DNA of 64,000 bases from UBA4874 sp002399435 (GTDB lineage Bacteria > Bacillota > Clostridia > Caldicoprobacterales > DTU083): contig DAISGI010000009.1 in NCBI GenBank assembly GCA_036823195.1, positions 1 through 64,000 on the forward strand, written 5' to 3'. Below are positions 35,148 to 45,600 of this stretch, one piece after another. A program made the position numbers and the translations under genes. Below the pieces are notes generated by a model, which was not told the DNA's origin, did not search any database, and saw nothing but the letters and a program-made list of their open reading frames with translations. Each line of letters opens with the position of its first letter. The stretch's first letter is position 1.

Positions 35148-36206
35148 ATGAGCACGGACAGGATGATGAAAGCATTGGTAAAAAAGTATGACAGACCCGG
35201 AATCTGGCTGGACGAGGTACCTGTTCCGGAAACCGGAGTCAACGATGTCCGGATAAAGGTGCGGAAAACAGCGATCTGCGGTACCGATATACATATTTAC
35301 AAGTGGAATGAATGGGCTCAGAGAACGATCCGGACTCCCCTTACCATCGGTCATGAATTTGTCGGGGTAATTGATGAAGTGGGCAGCAATGTATCGGATT
35401 TCCAACCCGGCGATCTGGTTTCCGGAGAAGGACATGTGGTTTGCGGCCGGTGTCGCAACTGCCTTGCCGGAAGAAGGCATTTGTGCAGGAATACCAGCGG
35501 AGTCGGTGTAAACCGCCCCGGCGCTTTTGCCGAATATCTTGTTATCCCGCAGACCAATGTATGGTATTGTGACAAATCCATTCCTGAGGAATTGTTCAGC
35601 TGTTTTGATCCTTTTGGCAACGCGGTACATACTGCTCTGAGTTTTCCTGTTTTGGGCGAGGATGTCCTCATTACCGGCGCGGGTCCCATCGGTATTATGG
35701 CCGCAGCCGTTGTACGCCATGCGGGCGCGAGACATATCGTCATAACGGACGTCAACTCCTATCGTCTGGAACTGGCGAAGAAAATGGGCGTCACGGCAGC
35801 ATTGGATATCCGCACCGATTCCATTGAAGACTGCATGCACAGGCTTGGAATGAAGGAAGGATTTGATGTGGGGCTTGAAATGTCCGGCAACGACAGTGCG
35901 TTCCGGAGCATGATCGATGTGATGTGCCACGGCGGCAAAATAGCGCTGCTGGGCATCCAGGAAGGTCAGACCGCGATTGACTGGGACAAGGTTGTCTTCA
36001 ATGGCCTTACCATTAAGGGAATCTATGGACGGGAAATGTTTGAGACATGGTATAAGATGCAATCCATGATCCAGTCGGGTCTTGATATTTCGCCGGTGAT
36101 TACCCATCGTTTTGATTATACCGATTATCAGGAGGCTTTTGACACAATGGCATCCGGTTCCTCCGGCAAGGTGGTGATGAATTGGGCGAAGGATGCTGCA
36201 AAGTGA
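35148..36206 (+). CDS. tdh: L-threonine 3-dehydrogenase
   Basis: This 352-residue zinc-dependent medium-chain dehydrogenase oxidises L-threonine with NAD to 2-amino-3-ketobutyrate. The catalytic zinc cysteine lies in TAICGTDIHIYKWNEW (Cys44), followed by IGHEFVG. The structural zinc cysteines lie in CGRCRNCLAGRRHLC. The Rossmann motif is GAGPIGIMAAAV. The WNEWAQ segment is diagnostic for threonine dehydrogenases. The ATG at 35148 has AAGGA nine bases upstream and is preferred to the ATG two codons earlier. The partner enzyme follows 53 bp downstream. Confidence 0.95.
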   Translation: MSTDRMMKALVKKYDRPGIWLDEVPVPETGVNDVRIKVRKTAICGTDIHIYKWNEWAQRTIRTPLTIGHEFVGVIDEVGSNVSDFQPGDLVSGEGHVVCGRCRNCLAGRRHLCRNTSGVGVNRPGAFAEYLVIPQTNVWYCDKSIPEELFSCFDPFGNAVHTALSFPVLGEDVLITGAGPIGIMAAAVVRHAGARHIVITDVNSYRLELAKKMGVTAALDIRTDSIEDCMHRLGMKEGFDVGLEMSGNDSAFRSMIDVMCHGGKIALLGIQEGQTAIDWDKVVFNGLTIKGIYGREMFETWYKMQSMIQSGLDISPVITHRFDYTDYQEAFDTMASGSSGKVVMNWAKDAAK

Positions 36207-36259
36207 TGGAGTAAAGGATATGTAAATAAAAAATATATAGTAAAAACGGAGGGATATTC

Positions 36260-37435
36260 ATGGAAAAATTGTATGAGAGGATCCGGACCCGGCTGGAGGA
36301 AATGAAAAAAGACGGGACATACAAGGAATACCGGTATTTGGAGTCCCCGATGAGCGCCCATACCCGGATTGAAAACAAGGGAGATGTTCTGGTGCTTTGC
36401 TCCAATAACTATCTGGGTTTATCCGACAAGGAAGAACTGATCCAGAGCGGCATCCAGGCGCTTCAGAAATATGGCGCAGGCGGGGCCAGTGTACGGTTTA
36501 TCTGTGGCACCTATGATATTCACAGGGATCTGGAAAACAAAGTCGCCAAATTCCTGGGGATGGAAGCGGCGCTTACCTATTCTTCCTGCTGGAGTGCCAA
36601 TACCGCGGTGATACCCGCTCTGCTGCAGCCTGGGGATACGGTGATTTCCGACGCCCTGAACCATGCCAGCATCGTGGACGGGTGCAGGCTGATTGCCAAA
36701 GGGGTAAACAAGGCAATTTACAGGCATTCCGACATGTCGGATCTGGAGGAGAAGCTGAAGGAAGCGAAGAACAGTCCGGTCCGGCTGGTTCTTTCCGACG
36801 GCGTGTTTTCCATGGAAGGGGACGTCGCCAGGCTTCCGGAAATCGTGGAGCTGGTACGAAAATACGATGCCGTCCTGTTGCTGGATGATTCCCATGCCAC
36901 AGGGGTAATCGGTGAGACGGGAAGAGGAACGGCGGAATACTATCACATGCAGGGTCAGGTGGATATTATTACCGGCACGTTCGGCAAGGCATTGGGAGGA
37001 GCCGGCGGCGGCTTTGTGGCAGGGAGAAGACCTTTGATTGATCTGTGCATACAGGCTTCGCGCCCGCATTTGTTCTCCAATTCCCTTCCGCCTGTATTGA
37101 CCGCCATCGCCGGGACAGCACTGGAGTATCTGGAGGGTCATCCGGAGATTGTACGCTCTTTGAGGGACAAAACAAATTATTTCCGAAAACAGCTGAAGGA
37201 CAGGGGACTCAATATTCTGGAGGGCGACAGTGCCATTATCCCCATTATGATCTATGATGCGCCAAAGGCCGTCCGGCTTGCCAATCAGCTGTTTGAGCAC
37301 GGGATTTATGTAACGGGCTTCTGCTATCCGGTCGTGCCGGAAGGCCAGGCCAGGATCCGCCTGCAGGTATCGGATGCACTGAGCTATGAGGATATTGACC
37401 GGGCGGCGGATGTGATACAGAATCTGGTGGATTAA
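36260..37435 (+). CDS. kbl: 2-amino-3-ketobutyrate CoA ligase (glycine C-acetyltransferase)
   Basis: This 391-residue PLP enzyme of the alpha-oxoamine synthase family splits 2-amino-3-ketobutyrate with CoA into glycine and acetyl-CoA. The PLP lysine lies in GTFGKALGG (Lys243). Also visible are the NNYLGLS segment, GAGGASVRFICGT, the DDSHATGVIG aspartate pair and the C-terminal ARIRLQVS. Placed after tdh, it forms the two-step threonine-to-glycine route. The ATG has GGAGG upstream. Confidence 0.95.
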   Translation: MEKLYERIRTRLEEMKKDGTYKEYRYLESPMSAHTRIENKGDVLVLCSNNYLGLSDKEELIQSGIQALQKYGAGGASVRFICGTYDIHRDLENKVAKFLGMEAALTYSSCWSANTAVIPALLQPGDTVISDALNHASIVDGCRLIAKGVNKAIYRHSDMSDLEEKLKEAKNSPVRLVLSDGVFSMEGDVARLPEIVELVRKYDAVLLLDDSHATGVIGETGRGTAEYYHMQGQVDIITGTFGKALGGAGGGFVAGRRPLIDLCIQASRPHLFSNSLPPVLTAIAGTALEYLEGHPEIVRSLRDKTNYFRKQLKDRGLNILEGDSAIIPIMIYDAPKAVRLANQLFEHGIYVTGFCYPVVPEGQARIRLQVSDALSYEDIDRAADVIQNLVD

Positions 37436-37511
37436 AAACAGAAGAGAAAAGGCTGCATGGCCTGCAGCAGGGAATGGATTCAGTAATGGATTAAAGGAGT
37501 TATTTTCAAAT

Positions 37512-39689
37512 ATGGGAAAAACATTGGTATTGGCAGAAAAGCCTTCTGTGGCAAGGGATATCGCCAGGACGCTGGGCTGCAGCCAAAAGGGAAACGGATT
37601 TCTGTCCGGCCCGAAGTACATCGTCACCTGGGCTCTGGGACATTTGGTGACATTGGCGGAGCCTGAGGCTTACGATAAAAAGTATAAAACCTGGAAGATG
37701 GAGGATCTTCCGATGCTGCCGAAGGAAATGAAACTGACGGTGATCCGGGGGACGGCAAAGCAGTATGGTGTCGTCAAGTCGCTGCTGCACCGGACAGATG
37801 TACAGGAACTGATCATTGCCACGGATGCCGGCAGGGAGGGGGAGCTGGTGGCCCGCTGGATTCTGGAAATGGCAGGGCTCCACAAGCCAATCAAAAGACT
37901 ATGGATCTCCTCCCAGACCGACCGGGCAATCCGGGAGGGATTTGCGAATCTGAAGCCTGGCAAAGATTATGAATCACTGTATCATTCGGCTCAGTGCAGG
38001 GCGGAGGCGGATTGGCTGGTGGGGCTGAATGTCACCCGGGCCCTTACCTGCAAATACAATGCACAGCTTTCCGCAGGCCGGGTACAGACCCCGACCCTGG
38101 CCATCATTGTCGCCCGGGAGATGGAAATCCAAAAGTTTGTTCCAAAGGATTACCGGACCATCCGGGCGACCGTCGAGGGGTTCACCCTTAATTGGAGAGA
38201 CAAAAAGAGCGGACAGGTGAGGATCTTTCAGAAGGAACGGGCAGAGGATCTGGTGAAACGGCTTTCCGGGGAAACCGGAGTGGTAAGGGAAGTTTCCCGG
38301 GAAAACGGCCGGGAGCAGCCGCCGCTGGCCTATGATCTGACGGAACTGCAGCGGGATGCCAACCGCAAATACGGCTATTCCGCCAAACAGACGCTGAATA
38401 TCATGCAGAGGCTGTATGAGACTCATAAGCTGGTTACCTATCCCCGCACGGACTCCAGATATATTACGGAGGATATTGTACCCACCCTGAAGGAGCGGCT
38501 CCGGAGCATTGCCGTTGGTCCTTATGCGAAATGGGCCGGGGAGCTTCTCCGAAGTCCCATCCGGACAACCGGGAGACTGGTGAACAGCTCCAAAGTAACC
38601 GACCACCATGCGATCCTTCCCACGGAGCAGTTCGTGGATCTCGGCTCCCTCAGCCGGGAAGAGCGAATGATTTACGATCTGATCGTCCGCAGGTTTATCG
38701 CCGTTCTGAGCGCACCCTTTACGTTTGAAAAGATCGCCGTAAAGCTGGATGTCCAGGGTGAGCTCTTTACGGCAAGGGGAAAGAGCGTGCAGTCCATGGG
38801 TTGGAGAAAAGCCTATGAGGATCAGTCGGAGTCCGGAGAGGAAGAGGATGGCGATTCCGATTTGGACCGGGATCAGGTTCTTCCGGCGGTGCAAAAAGGC
38901 GACCGGATGAAGCTGCTGGATGTCCGCGCCATTTCCGGAAAAACCAAACCGCCTGCACGCTACACGGAAGCGACCCTGCTGTCTGCCATGGAGCATCCCG
39001 GCAAATTCATTGAAGATGACCGGCTGCGGAAAGTCATGTCGGAAAGCAGCGGCCTGGGTACTCCGGCGACCCGGGCGGATATCATTGAAAAACTTTTTGA
39101 TTCCTTTGTAGTGGAGAGGCGGGGAAGGGAAATCGTGCCGACCTCCAAGGGAATGCAGCTGATTCAGCTGGTGCCGGCGGATCTGAAGTCCCCTGGCCTT
39201 ACGGCAAACTGGGAAGAACAGCTTCAGCAAATCGCAAAAGGGCAGGCCCGGCCGGATGAATTTATTATGGAAATGCGGAAATATGCCTCTTCCCTGGTGT
39301 CCGAAGTCCATGCCAGCAATGCGGCCTATCGGCACGACAATGTAACCCGGGAGAAATGTCCCCAATGCGGGAAGTATCTGCTGGAGGTCAACGGGAAAAA
39401 AGGGAAGATGCGGGTCTGCCCGGATCGGGAATGCGGATACCGGAAGGGAATTTCACTGTTATCCAATGCCAGATGCCCCGTATGCCACAAGAAAATGGAG
39501 ATCCGCGGGGAAGGGGATCATAAGATGTTTGCCTGCTCCTGCGGTTATCGGGAAAAGCTCTCGGATTTCAAACGCCGGAAGGGAGAAAAGGTTGACAAGC
39601 GGGAAGTCCGGAAGATACTCAACCGGCAGGAGCCGGAGGCTTCCATCAATACATCCCTGGCAGACGCTTTGTCCAAATGGAAAAAATGA
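37512..39689 (+). CDS. topB: DNA topoisomerase III
   Basis: This 725-residue type IA topoisomerase passes single strands and decatenates DNA. The TOPRIM region is visible in TLVLAEKPSVARDIA and ATDAGREGELVARWI. The SAGRVQTPTL segment and the catalytic tyrosine in TYPRTDSRY (near residue 309) follow. The C-terminus (about 610-690) carries two cysteine clusters (CPQCGKYL with CPDRECGY, and CPVCHKKM with CSCGYREK), which look like zinc ribbons. An acidic insertion (SGEEEDGDSDLDRD) sits near residue 445. Bacillota often carry several topB-like genes, some plasmid-borne. Nothing here suggests mobility. Confidence 0.94.
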   Translation: MGKTLVLAEKPSVARDIARTLGCSQKGNGFLSGPKYIVTWALGHLVTLAEPEAYDKKYKTWKMEDLPMLPKEMKLTVIRGTAKQYGVVKSLLHRTDVQELIIATDAGREGELVARWILEMAGLHKPIKRLWISSQTDRAIREGFANLKPGKDYESLYHSAQCRAEADWLVGLNVTRALTCKYNAQLSAGRVQTPTLAIIVAREMEIQKFVPKDYRTIRATVEGFTLNWRDKKSGQVRIFQKERAEDLVKRLSGETGVVREVSRENGREQPPLAYDLTELQRDANRKYGYSAKQTLNIMQRLYETHKLVTYPRTDSRYITEDIVPTLKERLRSIAVGPYAKWAGELLRSPIRTTGRLVNSSKVTDHHAILPTEQFVDLGSLSREERMIYDLIVRRFIAVLSAPFTFEKIAVKLDVQGELFTARGKSVQSMGWRKAYEDQSESGEEEDGDSDLDRDQVLPAVQKGDRMKLLDVRAISGKTKPPARYTEATLLSAMEHPGKFIEDDRLRKVMSESSGLGTPATRADIIEKLFDSFVVERRGREIVPTSKGMQLIQLVPADLKSPGLTANWEEQLQQIAKGQARPDEFIMEMRKYASSLVSEVHASNAAYRHDNVTREKCPQCGKYLLEVNGKKGKMRVCPDRECGYRKGISLLSNARCPVCHKKMEIRGEGDHKMFACSCGYREKLSDFKRRKGEKVDKREVRKILNRQEPEASINTSLADALSKWKK

Positions 39690-39722
39690 GAAAGACGGGG
39701 ACTTGAAAAGGGGAGATTCATA

Positions 39723-40556
39723 ATGTGGAACAAAAGATTATATCTTGCTACATCGGACTGTTTCGGCATGTCAACAACGGAACAAATAAAAACGTTTGCG
39801 AAGATCGGATTTGATGGCTTCTTTACAGAGTGGCAAACAGATTCCCCACTGGAGGAATGGGTACAAGCTGCCAGGGAAACAGGTATGACCTACCATTCCA
39901 TTCATGCACCATTTGGGCGTTCCGCTGATATGTGGGGTGATGATCCGGCGAGGGGGCAGGAAGCGCTGGACGGGTTATTGGCTTGCCTTACAGATTGTAA
40001 GCTCTGGGAAGTACCAATCATGGTGGTCCATGCCTTTATTGGATTTGAGGATCACACGCCCACACAGGCCGGTTTGGAACGTTTCGGCCGGCTTGTCCAA
40101 TCCGCTGAAAACAGTGGTGTTAGAATTGCTTTTGAAAACACGGAGGGGGAAGAATACCTGTTTGCGCTCATGGATGAGTTTGCTGACCATCCAGCGGTGG
40201 GGTTTTGCTGGGACTCCGGTCACGAAATGTGCTATAACCATTCACAGGATCTGCTTGCACGTCTCGGCGACCGTTTGATCATTACCCATCTGAACGATAA
40301 TCTTGGCATTCGTGATTACAATGGGAAGATAACTTGGAAGGACGACCTTCATCTGCTGCCATTTGACGGGGTCGCGGACTGGGATGATAATGTGGAGCGT
40401 TTAAAAAAATGCAATTATGATGGTGTCCTAACCTTTGAACTGACCAGAGACTCCAAGCCGGGCCGCCATGAGAACGATCGGTATAAAAAAATGGAGCCAA
40501 TTGAATATCTTACAGAAGCGTACAAACGTGCCTGCCGGATTGCTGCAAAATTTTGA
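39723..40556 (+). CDS. Sugar phosphate isomerase/epimerase-like TIM-barrel protein
   Basis: This 277-residue protein is of the xylose-isomerase-like superfamily. Its likely metal ligands lie in AFENTEGEEY, FCWDSGHEMCY, ITHLNDN and LTFELTRD. A HAPFGRSADMW segment is near the N-terminus. It begins 33 bp after topB and may be read from the same transcript. It ends 89 bp before a terminator. Codon use looks slightly more AT-rich than its neighbours. The substrate is unknown. Confidence 0.86.
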   Translation: MWNKRLYLATSDCFGMSTTEQIKTFAKIGFDGFFTEWQTDSPLEEWVQAARETGMTYHSIHAPFGRSADMWGDDPARGQEALDGLLACLTDCKLWEVPIMVVHAFIGFEDHTPTQAGLERFGRLVQSAENSGVRIAFENTEGEEYLFALMDEFADHPAVGFCWDSGHEMCYNHSQDLLARLGDRLIITHLNDNLGIRDYNGKITWKDDLHLLPFDGVADWDDNVERLKKCNYDGVLTFELTRDSKPGRHENDRYKKMEPIEYLTEAYKRACRIAAKF

Positions 40557-40645
40557 AGACCTGGCCTTCGGGTCGATAAGGTATAATAGGTCTTATTGTC
40601 GGATCATTCCCTTTCTGGCCTGACAGTAATCCGGTCTGACAATAA

Positions 40646-40690
40646 AAAAGGAGCCGTAGCCCTGGATATGAGCAAGGCTGCGGCTTTTAT
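40646..40690 (+). terminator. Terminator before cassette 2
   Basis: A stem of AAAAGGAGCCGTAGCC (40646-40661) with GGCTGCGGCTTTTA (40676-40689, one mismatch) and T-rich end. A second inverted pair, TTATTGTC near 40593 with GACAATAA near 40637, lies just before it. Confidence 0.85.
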
Positions 40691-40830
40691 CGCATGAGAA
40701 GAAGGTATATAGAATGACGGGCATGGTCAATTATGTATTTTCGCCGCAGGCTTTCACATAGAAGAAAAGCTCAATTCGTCAATCTGACAGAATTCTATTT
40801 CACATTCTGTATAAATATATCAATATACTA

Positions 40831-40859
40831 TTGACATATAATCAAACATATTATAATAT
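40831..40859 (+). promoter_or_regulatory. Promoter of cassette 2
   Basis: A perfect TTGACA (40831-40836), a 17-bp AT-rich spacer, and TAATAT (40854-40859) within an overlapping TATAATATAAT run. It leaves a leader of about 150 bases before the lipoprotein start at 41017. Confidence 0.7.
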
Positions 40860-41016
40860 AATTCCGATAGGAGCTTTAGAAAATAGTATACCAACTATCA
40901 GCGCTGAAAGGAAGGAATCCGGCGGGGGAGGTGAAGTCTTAAGGGATTTTTTCTGTTTTGATAGGTTGTTGGACGAGGCGGCATAGGATATTGGACGAAT
41001 GGCAAAGGAGGATTTT

Positions 41017-42546
41017 ATGAAAAAACTAGTCAGTACCATGATTCTGCTCACTATGATTTCCACGTTATTGTTTTCCGGATGCAAGTCTACCGAAAAAACA
41101 AAGAATGCCGGAAAAAGCGGTTCTGGGACAGAAGTAACAGATAATTCCGGGAAAGGCTCGGAGAAGGACACGAAAAAGGGCACAGGGAACACTTTCGAAG
41201 ACAGGATGAAAGCAGCGGAAAAGTCAACCATTACGGTTGGTGGAGGATTTGATGAAGGGTATTACGCACCGTTTTTAAGACAGTATCCGGATCTGAAGCT
41301 GAAGATTGAAACCATGCCCTACGGGAATCTGGCATTGCTTGCATCTGCCATTGCGGCAGGCAATCAGCCTGATATGTATTTTACGAGGGATATGACATCG
41401 TCTCCTCTGGTATATGCTTCAAAGGAAAAACTGATTCAGCCTCTGGATGATTATCTGAACAACGATCCGGAATATAACCTGAAAAATCTGCCTGACTGGT
41501 ATCCGGACTATACTACATATGATGGTAAAATCTATGCTGTCTATACGGATGTTTCCAGTGAAGCTTTGGTATGGAACAAGGATTTGTTCAAAAAAGCCGG
41601 TCTGGATCCGGACACTCCGCCCCAAACACGCAGCGAATTTCTGGATTACGCAAAGAAGCTAACGGCATTTGACTCAAATGGAATGGTCAAAGAGCTGGGA
41701 TATAGATGCGGGGGCGGATTTGAAGCATGGATTCTGTCCACTGGAAAACAGTATCAGGAAAAGGACGGAAAAGTTAATATCAATACGCCGGAAGTGGCGA
41801 ACACCTTTGAGTTTTTAAAGAAAACCATTGGTATCTACGGCGGCGATGACAAGATCCCGGATACGATAAACTGGGATAAGGGAAATATTGCCATGGTCAA
41901 TACGGATATTGGCTATTCAAACAATATGAAAAACAAGAACTTTGCCGTTGGGATTGCGCCATTGCCCCGACCGGATGAGCTGAAAGATCATGAGCCATAT
42001 GTGACTGGCTATATCAACCAATGGTATGGAATCCCGACCGGAGCGAAAAACCCGGACGGTGCCTGGCTGCTCCTGAAATATTGTGTCACCGGAGGCGTCA
42101 GCAATGTAATGGAAGGCGAAGCCATAGACCATCCGGAGACCTGGGTTCCTGTCTTTATGGCCGAACCGGCAGCGAAGAACGCCCTTTTTGACAAATATCT
42201 GGACAACACCAGGCCGGACATCAAGCAGAGCGTTTTGGACCGGGAAGAGCTTTATAAAAAAATCAATATAACCAGGTCCACAAATTCCCTCATCAATGCA
42301 AAATGGAACGGTGTTATGGTAGACGGGATGTTTAAAATGCTGAACGGGGAAGTTACCGTCACGGATGAGCTTGCTGCCCTTCAAAAACAGGCGGATCAGA
42401 TCTATGAGGATTACCAGTCCGGAAAGATCAATTTGAAGGACGAAGCGAAGAAGGAAGAAGAGCGGATCGCTAAGGAAAAGGCGGACGCTGAGAAAAAGGA
42501 GAAAGACAAAGAAGGAGAAAAAACCGAAGGCGGAGATAAAAAGTAA
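41017..42546 (+). CDS. Lipoprotein extracellular solute-binding protein (cassette 2)
   Basis: The protein has 509 residues from the ATG at 41017, with AAAGGAGG upstream. The signal peptide ends in LFSGC with Cys22 as lipidation site, followed by a Gly/Ser/Lys linker. The family-1 binding fold shows IAAGNQPDMYF, VWNKDLFKKAGLDPD, and YGIPTGAKNPDGAW. The last 40 residues form a very unusual Lys/Glu-rich tail (EEERIAKEKADAEKKEK), probably a long charged helix. It is the first gene of the second importer cassette. Its similarity to the lipoprotein at 139-1758 is only at fold level. Confidence 0.9.
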   Translation: MKKLVSTMILLTMISTLLFSGCKSTEKTKNAGKSGSGTEVTDNSGKGSEKDTKKGTGNTFEDRMKAAEKSTITVGGGFDEGYYAPFLRQYPDLKLKIETMPYGNLALLASAIAAGNQPDMYFTRDMTSSPLVYASKEKLIQPLDDYLNNDPEYNLKNLPDWYPDYTTYDGKIYAVYTDVSSEALVWNKDLFKKAGLDPDTPPQTRSEFLDYAKKLTAFDSNGMVKELGYRCGGGFEAWILSTGKQYQEKDGKVNINTPEVANTFEFLKKTIGIYGGDDKIPDTINWDKGNIAMVNTDIGYSNNMKNKNFAVGIAPLPRPDELKDHEPYVTGYINQWYGIPTGAKNPDGAWLLLKYCVTGGVSNVMEGEAIDHPETWVPVFMAEPAAKNALFDKYLDNTRPDIKQSVLDREELYKKINITRSTNSLINAKWNGVMVDGMFKMLNGEVTVTDELAALQKQADQIYEDYQSGKINLKDEAKKEEERIAKEKADAEKKEKDKEGEKTEGGDKK

Positions 42547-42579
42547 CGGCCTTCCATGGCTTTGAAAATCAATGATCAC

Positions 42580-42617
42580 GGTATCTATGTTCCGGATGCG
42601 ATCCGGGCATAGATACC
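42580..42617 (+). promoter_or_regulatory. Intercistronic stem-loop between the lipoprotein and giant binding-protein genes
   Basis: GGTATCTATG pairs perfectly with CATAGATACC, and an inner CCGGAT pairs with ATCCGG across a GCG loop. The following sequence is T-rich but not a clean terminator. Such a hairpin would protect or partly terminate the upstream mRNA, giving more lipoprotein than downstream products. Confidence 0.7.
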
Positions 42618-42654
42618 TCTTGTATGCTTATTTTTGCTCAAAGGGGAAATCGAG

Positions 42655-45600
42655 TTGAAAACGGCAGGACGAAAAGGAAACCAATCAGCAGGTATCAGGA
42701 CTACGGTACTCTTACTTTTGATTTTTTGCATAATGGGATGGAATTTTTCCGGTATCCCCGCAGAAAACAGGAAAGCGATCGCTGCCGGAGGAAATGCCGG
42801 AACGGATGAGGGCGTATCCGAAAAGAATACCGCAGGGGAAGCGAAAGCGCCAGTGTCAGCGGAGGACAGCTATGCTGCTGTTTCCGGGGAATACAAGGAT
42901 CCCCTGGAGTATCATCTTTCCAGGAAAGACAGGATTGTTCTGAAAGCTGCCAATGCTTTTTCGGATTCCGGAAATCCTGTTTTTAAAAAGGATCAGAACG
43001 GAAGAGATTCGGTTTCCGTTTATACGGATGGAAAGACCGGCGCTGTGTCCTGGGATTTTGAGGTGAATCGGGAGGGCTTGTACGAAATCGGGTTTGAGTA
43101 TTTAACCGATGCGGAAGAAGGCTTGCAGGTACAGCGTGAGATATGGATTGATCATAAGCTTCCCTTTACTGAAAGCGGGAACATTGCCTTTCCGCGGAAG
43201 TGGTATGAAGCTTCCAGGGTCACAAAGGATATCAACGGGGATGAAGTCAATCCGCTGCTGAAGCAAAAAAATGAATGGTTTACCATAAAAGCAACCGATG
43301 TGGACGGGTATACCAGCGAACCCTTCCGGTATTATCTGGAAAAAGGGAAGCATACCCTGACTCTTGCCAGCGTAAGCGGAAAGCTGTCCATTGGGGATAT
43401 CTCGCTGATTCCTGCAGAGGATTATCCAAAATATCAGGAAGTTCTCAAGGAATACAAGGAAAAAGGTTTTTCGGAATACAAGGGAAAAAATGTTGTACTG
43501 CAGGGGGAAGATGCCGATTACCGGTCGGAACAGATTCTGCGCAGGGAATACAATTCGGATCCTGCCACGCAGCCTTATCAAAAAGGCCGGGTGGTGCTGA
43601 ATACAATCGGCGGAGACAACTGGAGAAACGCCAATCAGAAAATTGAATGGGACTTTTATGCTCCGGAATCCGCGCTTTATAAACTGAACCTGAAGGTTTT
43701 TCAGAATCACGGGGAAGGTTTGAATGTCTACCGGCAAATTGCCATTGACGGCGTGGTTCCTTTTGAGGAGGTAAAGGAATATCCCCTTTCCTACAGTGAT
43801 AAATGGCAGAGTGTAACCATCTCGGATGAGAAGGGGAAGCCTTATCTGTTTTATCTGTCGGAGGGTAAACATCGGATTTCCCTTGAAAACAAGCTGGGGA
43901 ATTCCGGTTATGTCGCCCGGGAAATCTATTCGATCAATGATAATATGTCTGCTCTTCTGCGAAACATTACAAAAGTGACAGGCAGCGATCCGGATCCCAA
44001 TTTTCAGTATGAATTGGATCAAAAGGTTCCGAAGCTCATGGATACCATGGCGGATATTCGGGATCGATACCGGCATTTGGTGGATTATCTGATTAAAATA
44101 TCGGGAAAGACTCCTACTCTGGCAAACAGCCTGAATACAGCGGCTGACCAGCTGGCTTATCTGATCCGGAAACCGGAGAAGATCCCCAAAAAACTGAGGG
44201 AGCTGACGACCACCCAGTCCAGTTTGTCCACCTATGCATTTCAGATACAGGAACAGCCTGCGACCATCGACTTTCTGCAGTTTGCCGCACCGGGAAAGGA
44301 AATCAAACTGCGGCAAAGCACCCTGTGGGAAAGGTCCGCAGGCACCATGGTGAACTTTGTCTCTTCCTTTTACAAGGATTATGACAGTGTGCTTTATTCC
44401 CGGAATGGAGCGGCAGCCTCAGTGGATCAGGGGAAAGTGCAGAAGCCTGTTGTCCTGGATGTGTGGGTCGCCAGGACAAAAGAGATGGGTGAGATTATCC
44501 AGAGACTTGCCAATGAAGATTTTTCCACAAAAACAGGAATTGCAGTAAAGGTAAACATTCTGCCTGCCGGGTCTGTTGGTGCAGTGGGAAGTGTCAGTCC
44601 GCTGATGCTCTCCATTATTTCCGGAAATGCACCGGACGTCGCACTGGGAAGCGATCAGTCCACTCCGGTGGAGCTTGCTATTCGGGACGCGACAGTGGAT
44701 TTGTCCAAATTCAGGGATTTTGATGAAATTCAGAAAAGGTTTTTGCCGGAAGCTCTTTCTCCGCTGAAATACCGGGGTGGGATTTACGCGCTTCCGGAAA
44801 CAATGGACTTTTCCATGATGTTCTATCGAAAGGACATTCTGGATGAGATTGGCATCGATGTCCCGCAGACATGGGACGACCTGTATTATACCGCCCTGCC
44901 GATTTTGAAGCAGAATGCGCTGGATTTCTATATGCCTTCGGATTATTCTCCATTTCTGTATCAAAACGGCGGAGAATACTATAACAAGGACCGGTCTGCC
45001 CTGGCTCTGGATTCCGATGCTGCATACAAGGCTTTCCTGCAGTGGACGGAAAATTATACGATTTATGATATCCCGAAAACGGTAGATGTTTACAACCACT
45101 TCCGGATCGGGGATGTTCCACTGGTGATAGGCGGATATGGCGATTTCATCAAACTTACCTATGCCGCACCGGATATTTATGGAAAGTGGGGAGTGACCAA
45201 TATTCCGGGGACACTGCAGCAGGACGGAACCATAAACAGAAGCAACAGCGGTGGCATCAGCACCATGTGCATGTTTACGGATTCCGATAAAAAGGAAGAA
45301 GCATGGAAATTTATGAAATGGTGGTCCAGCGCAGAAACACAGGAACGGTTTTCCATGGAGGTGGAGGCGGTGATTGGCCTGGAGGCCAGGTGGAATTCGG
45401 CCAATACGGAAGCCTTTTTATCCCTTCCCTGGCCAAAGGAAGATATTCCGGTTTTCAGGGAAGCCTGGGATTGGTATAGGGGAGTTCCCAATGCATTGGG
45501 CGGATACTATACCTCCCGTCATATCAACAATGCCTGGACCCGGGTCGTCATGGACGGCATGAATCCGAGAGTGTCGCTGGAGAAAGCCATCAAGGCCGTA

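Noticed and set aside
37974..39365. Leftward 463-codon open frame
   Set aside because: Antisense to topoisomerase III, which has complete catalytic motifs.
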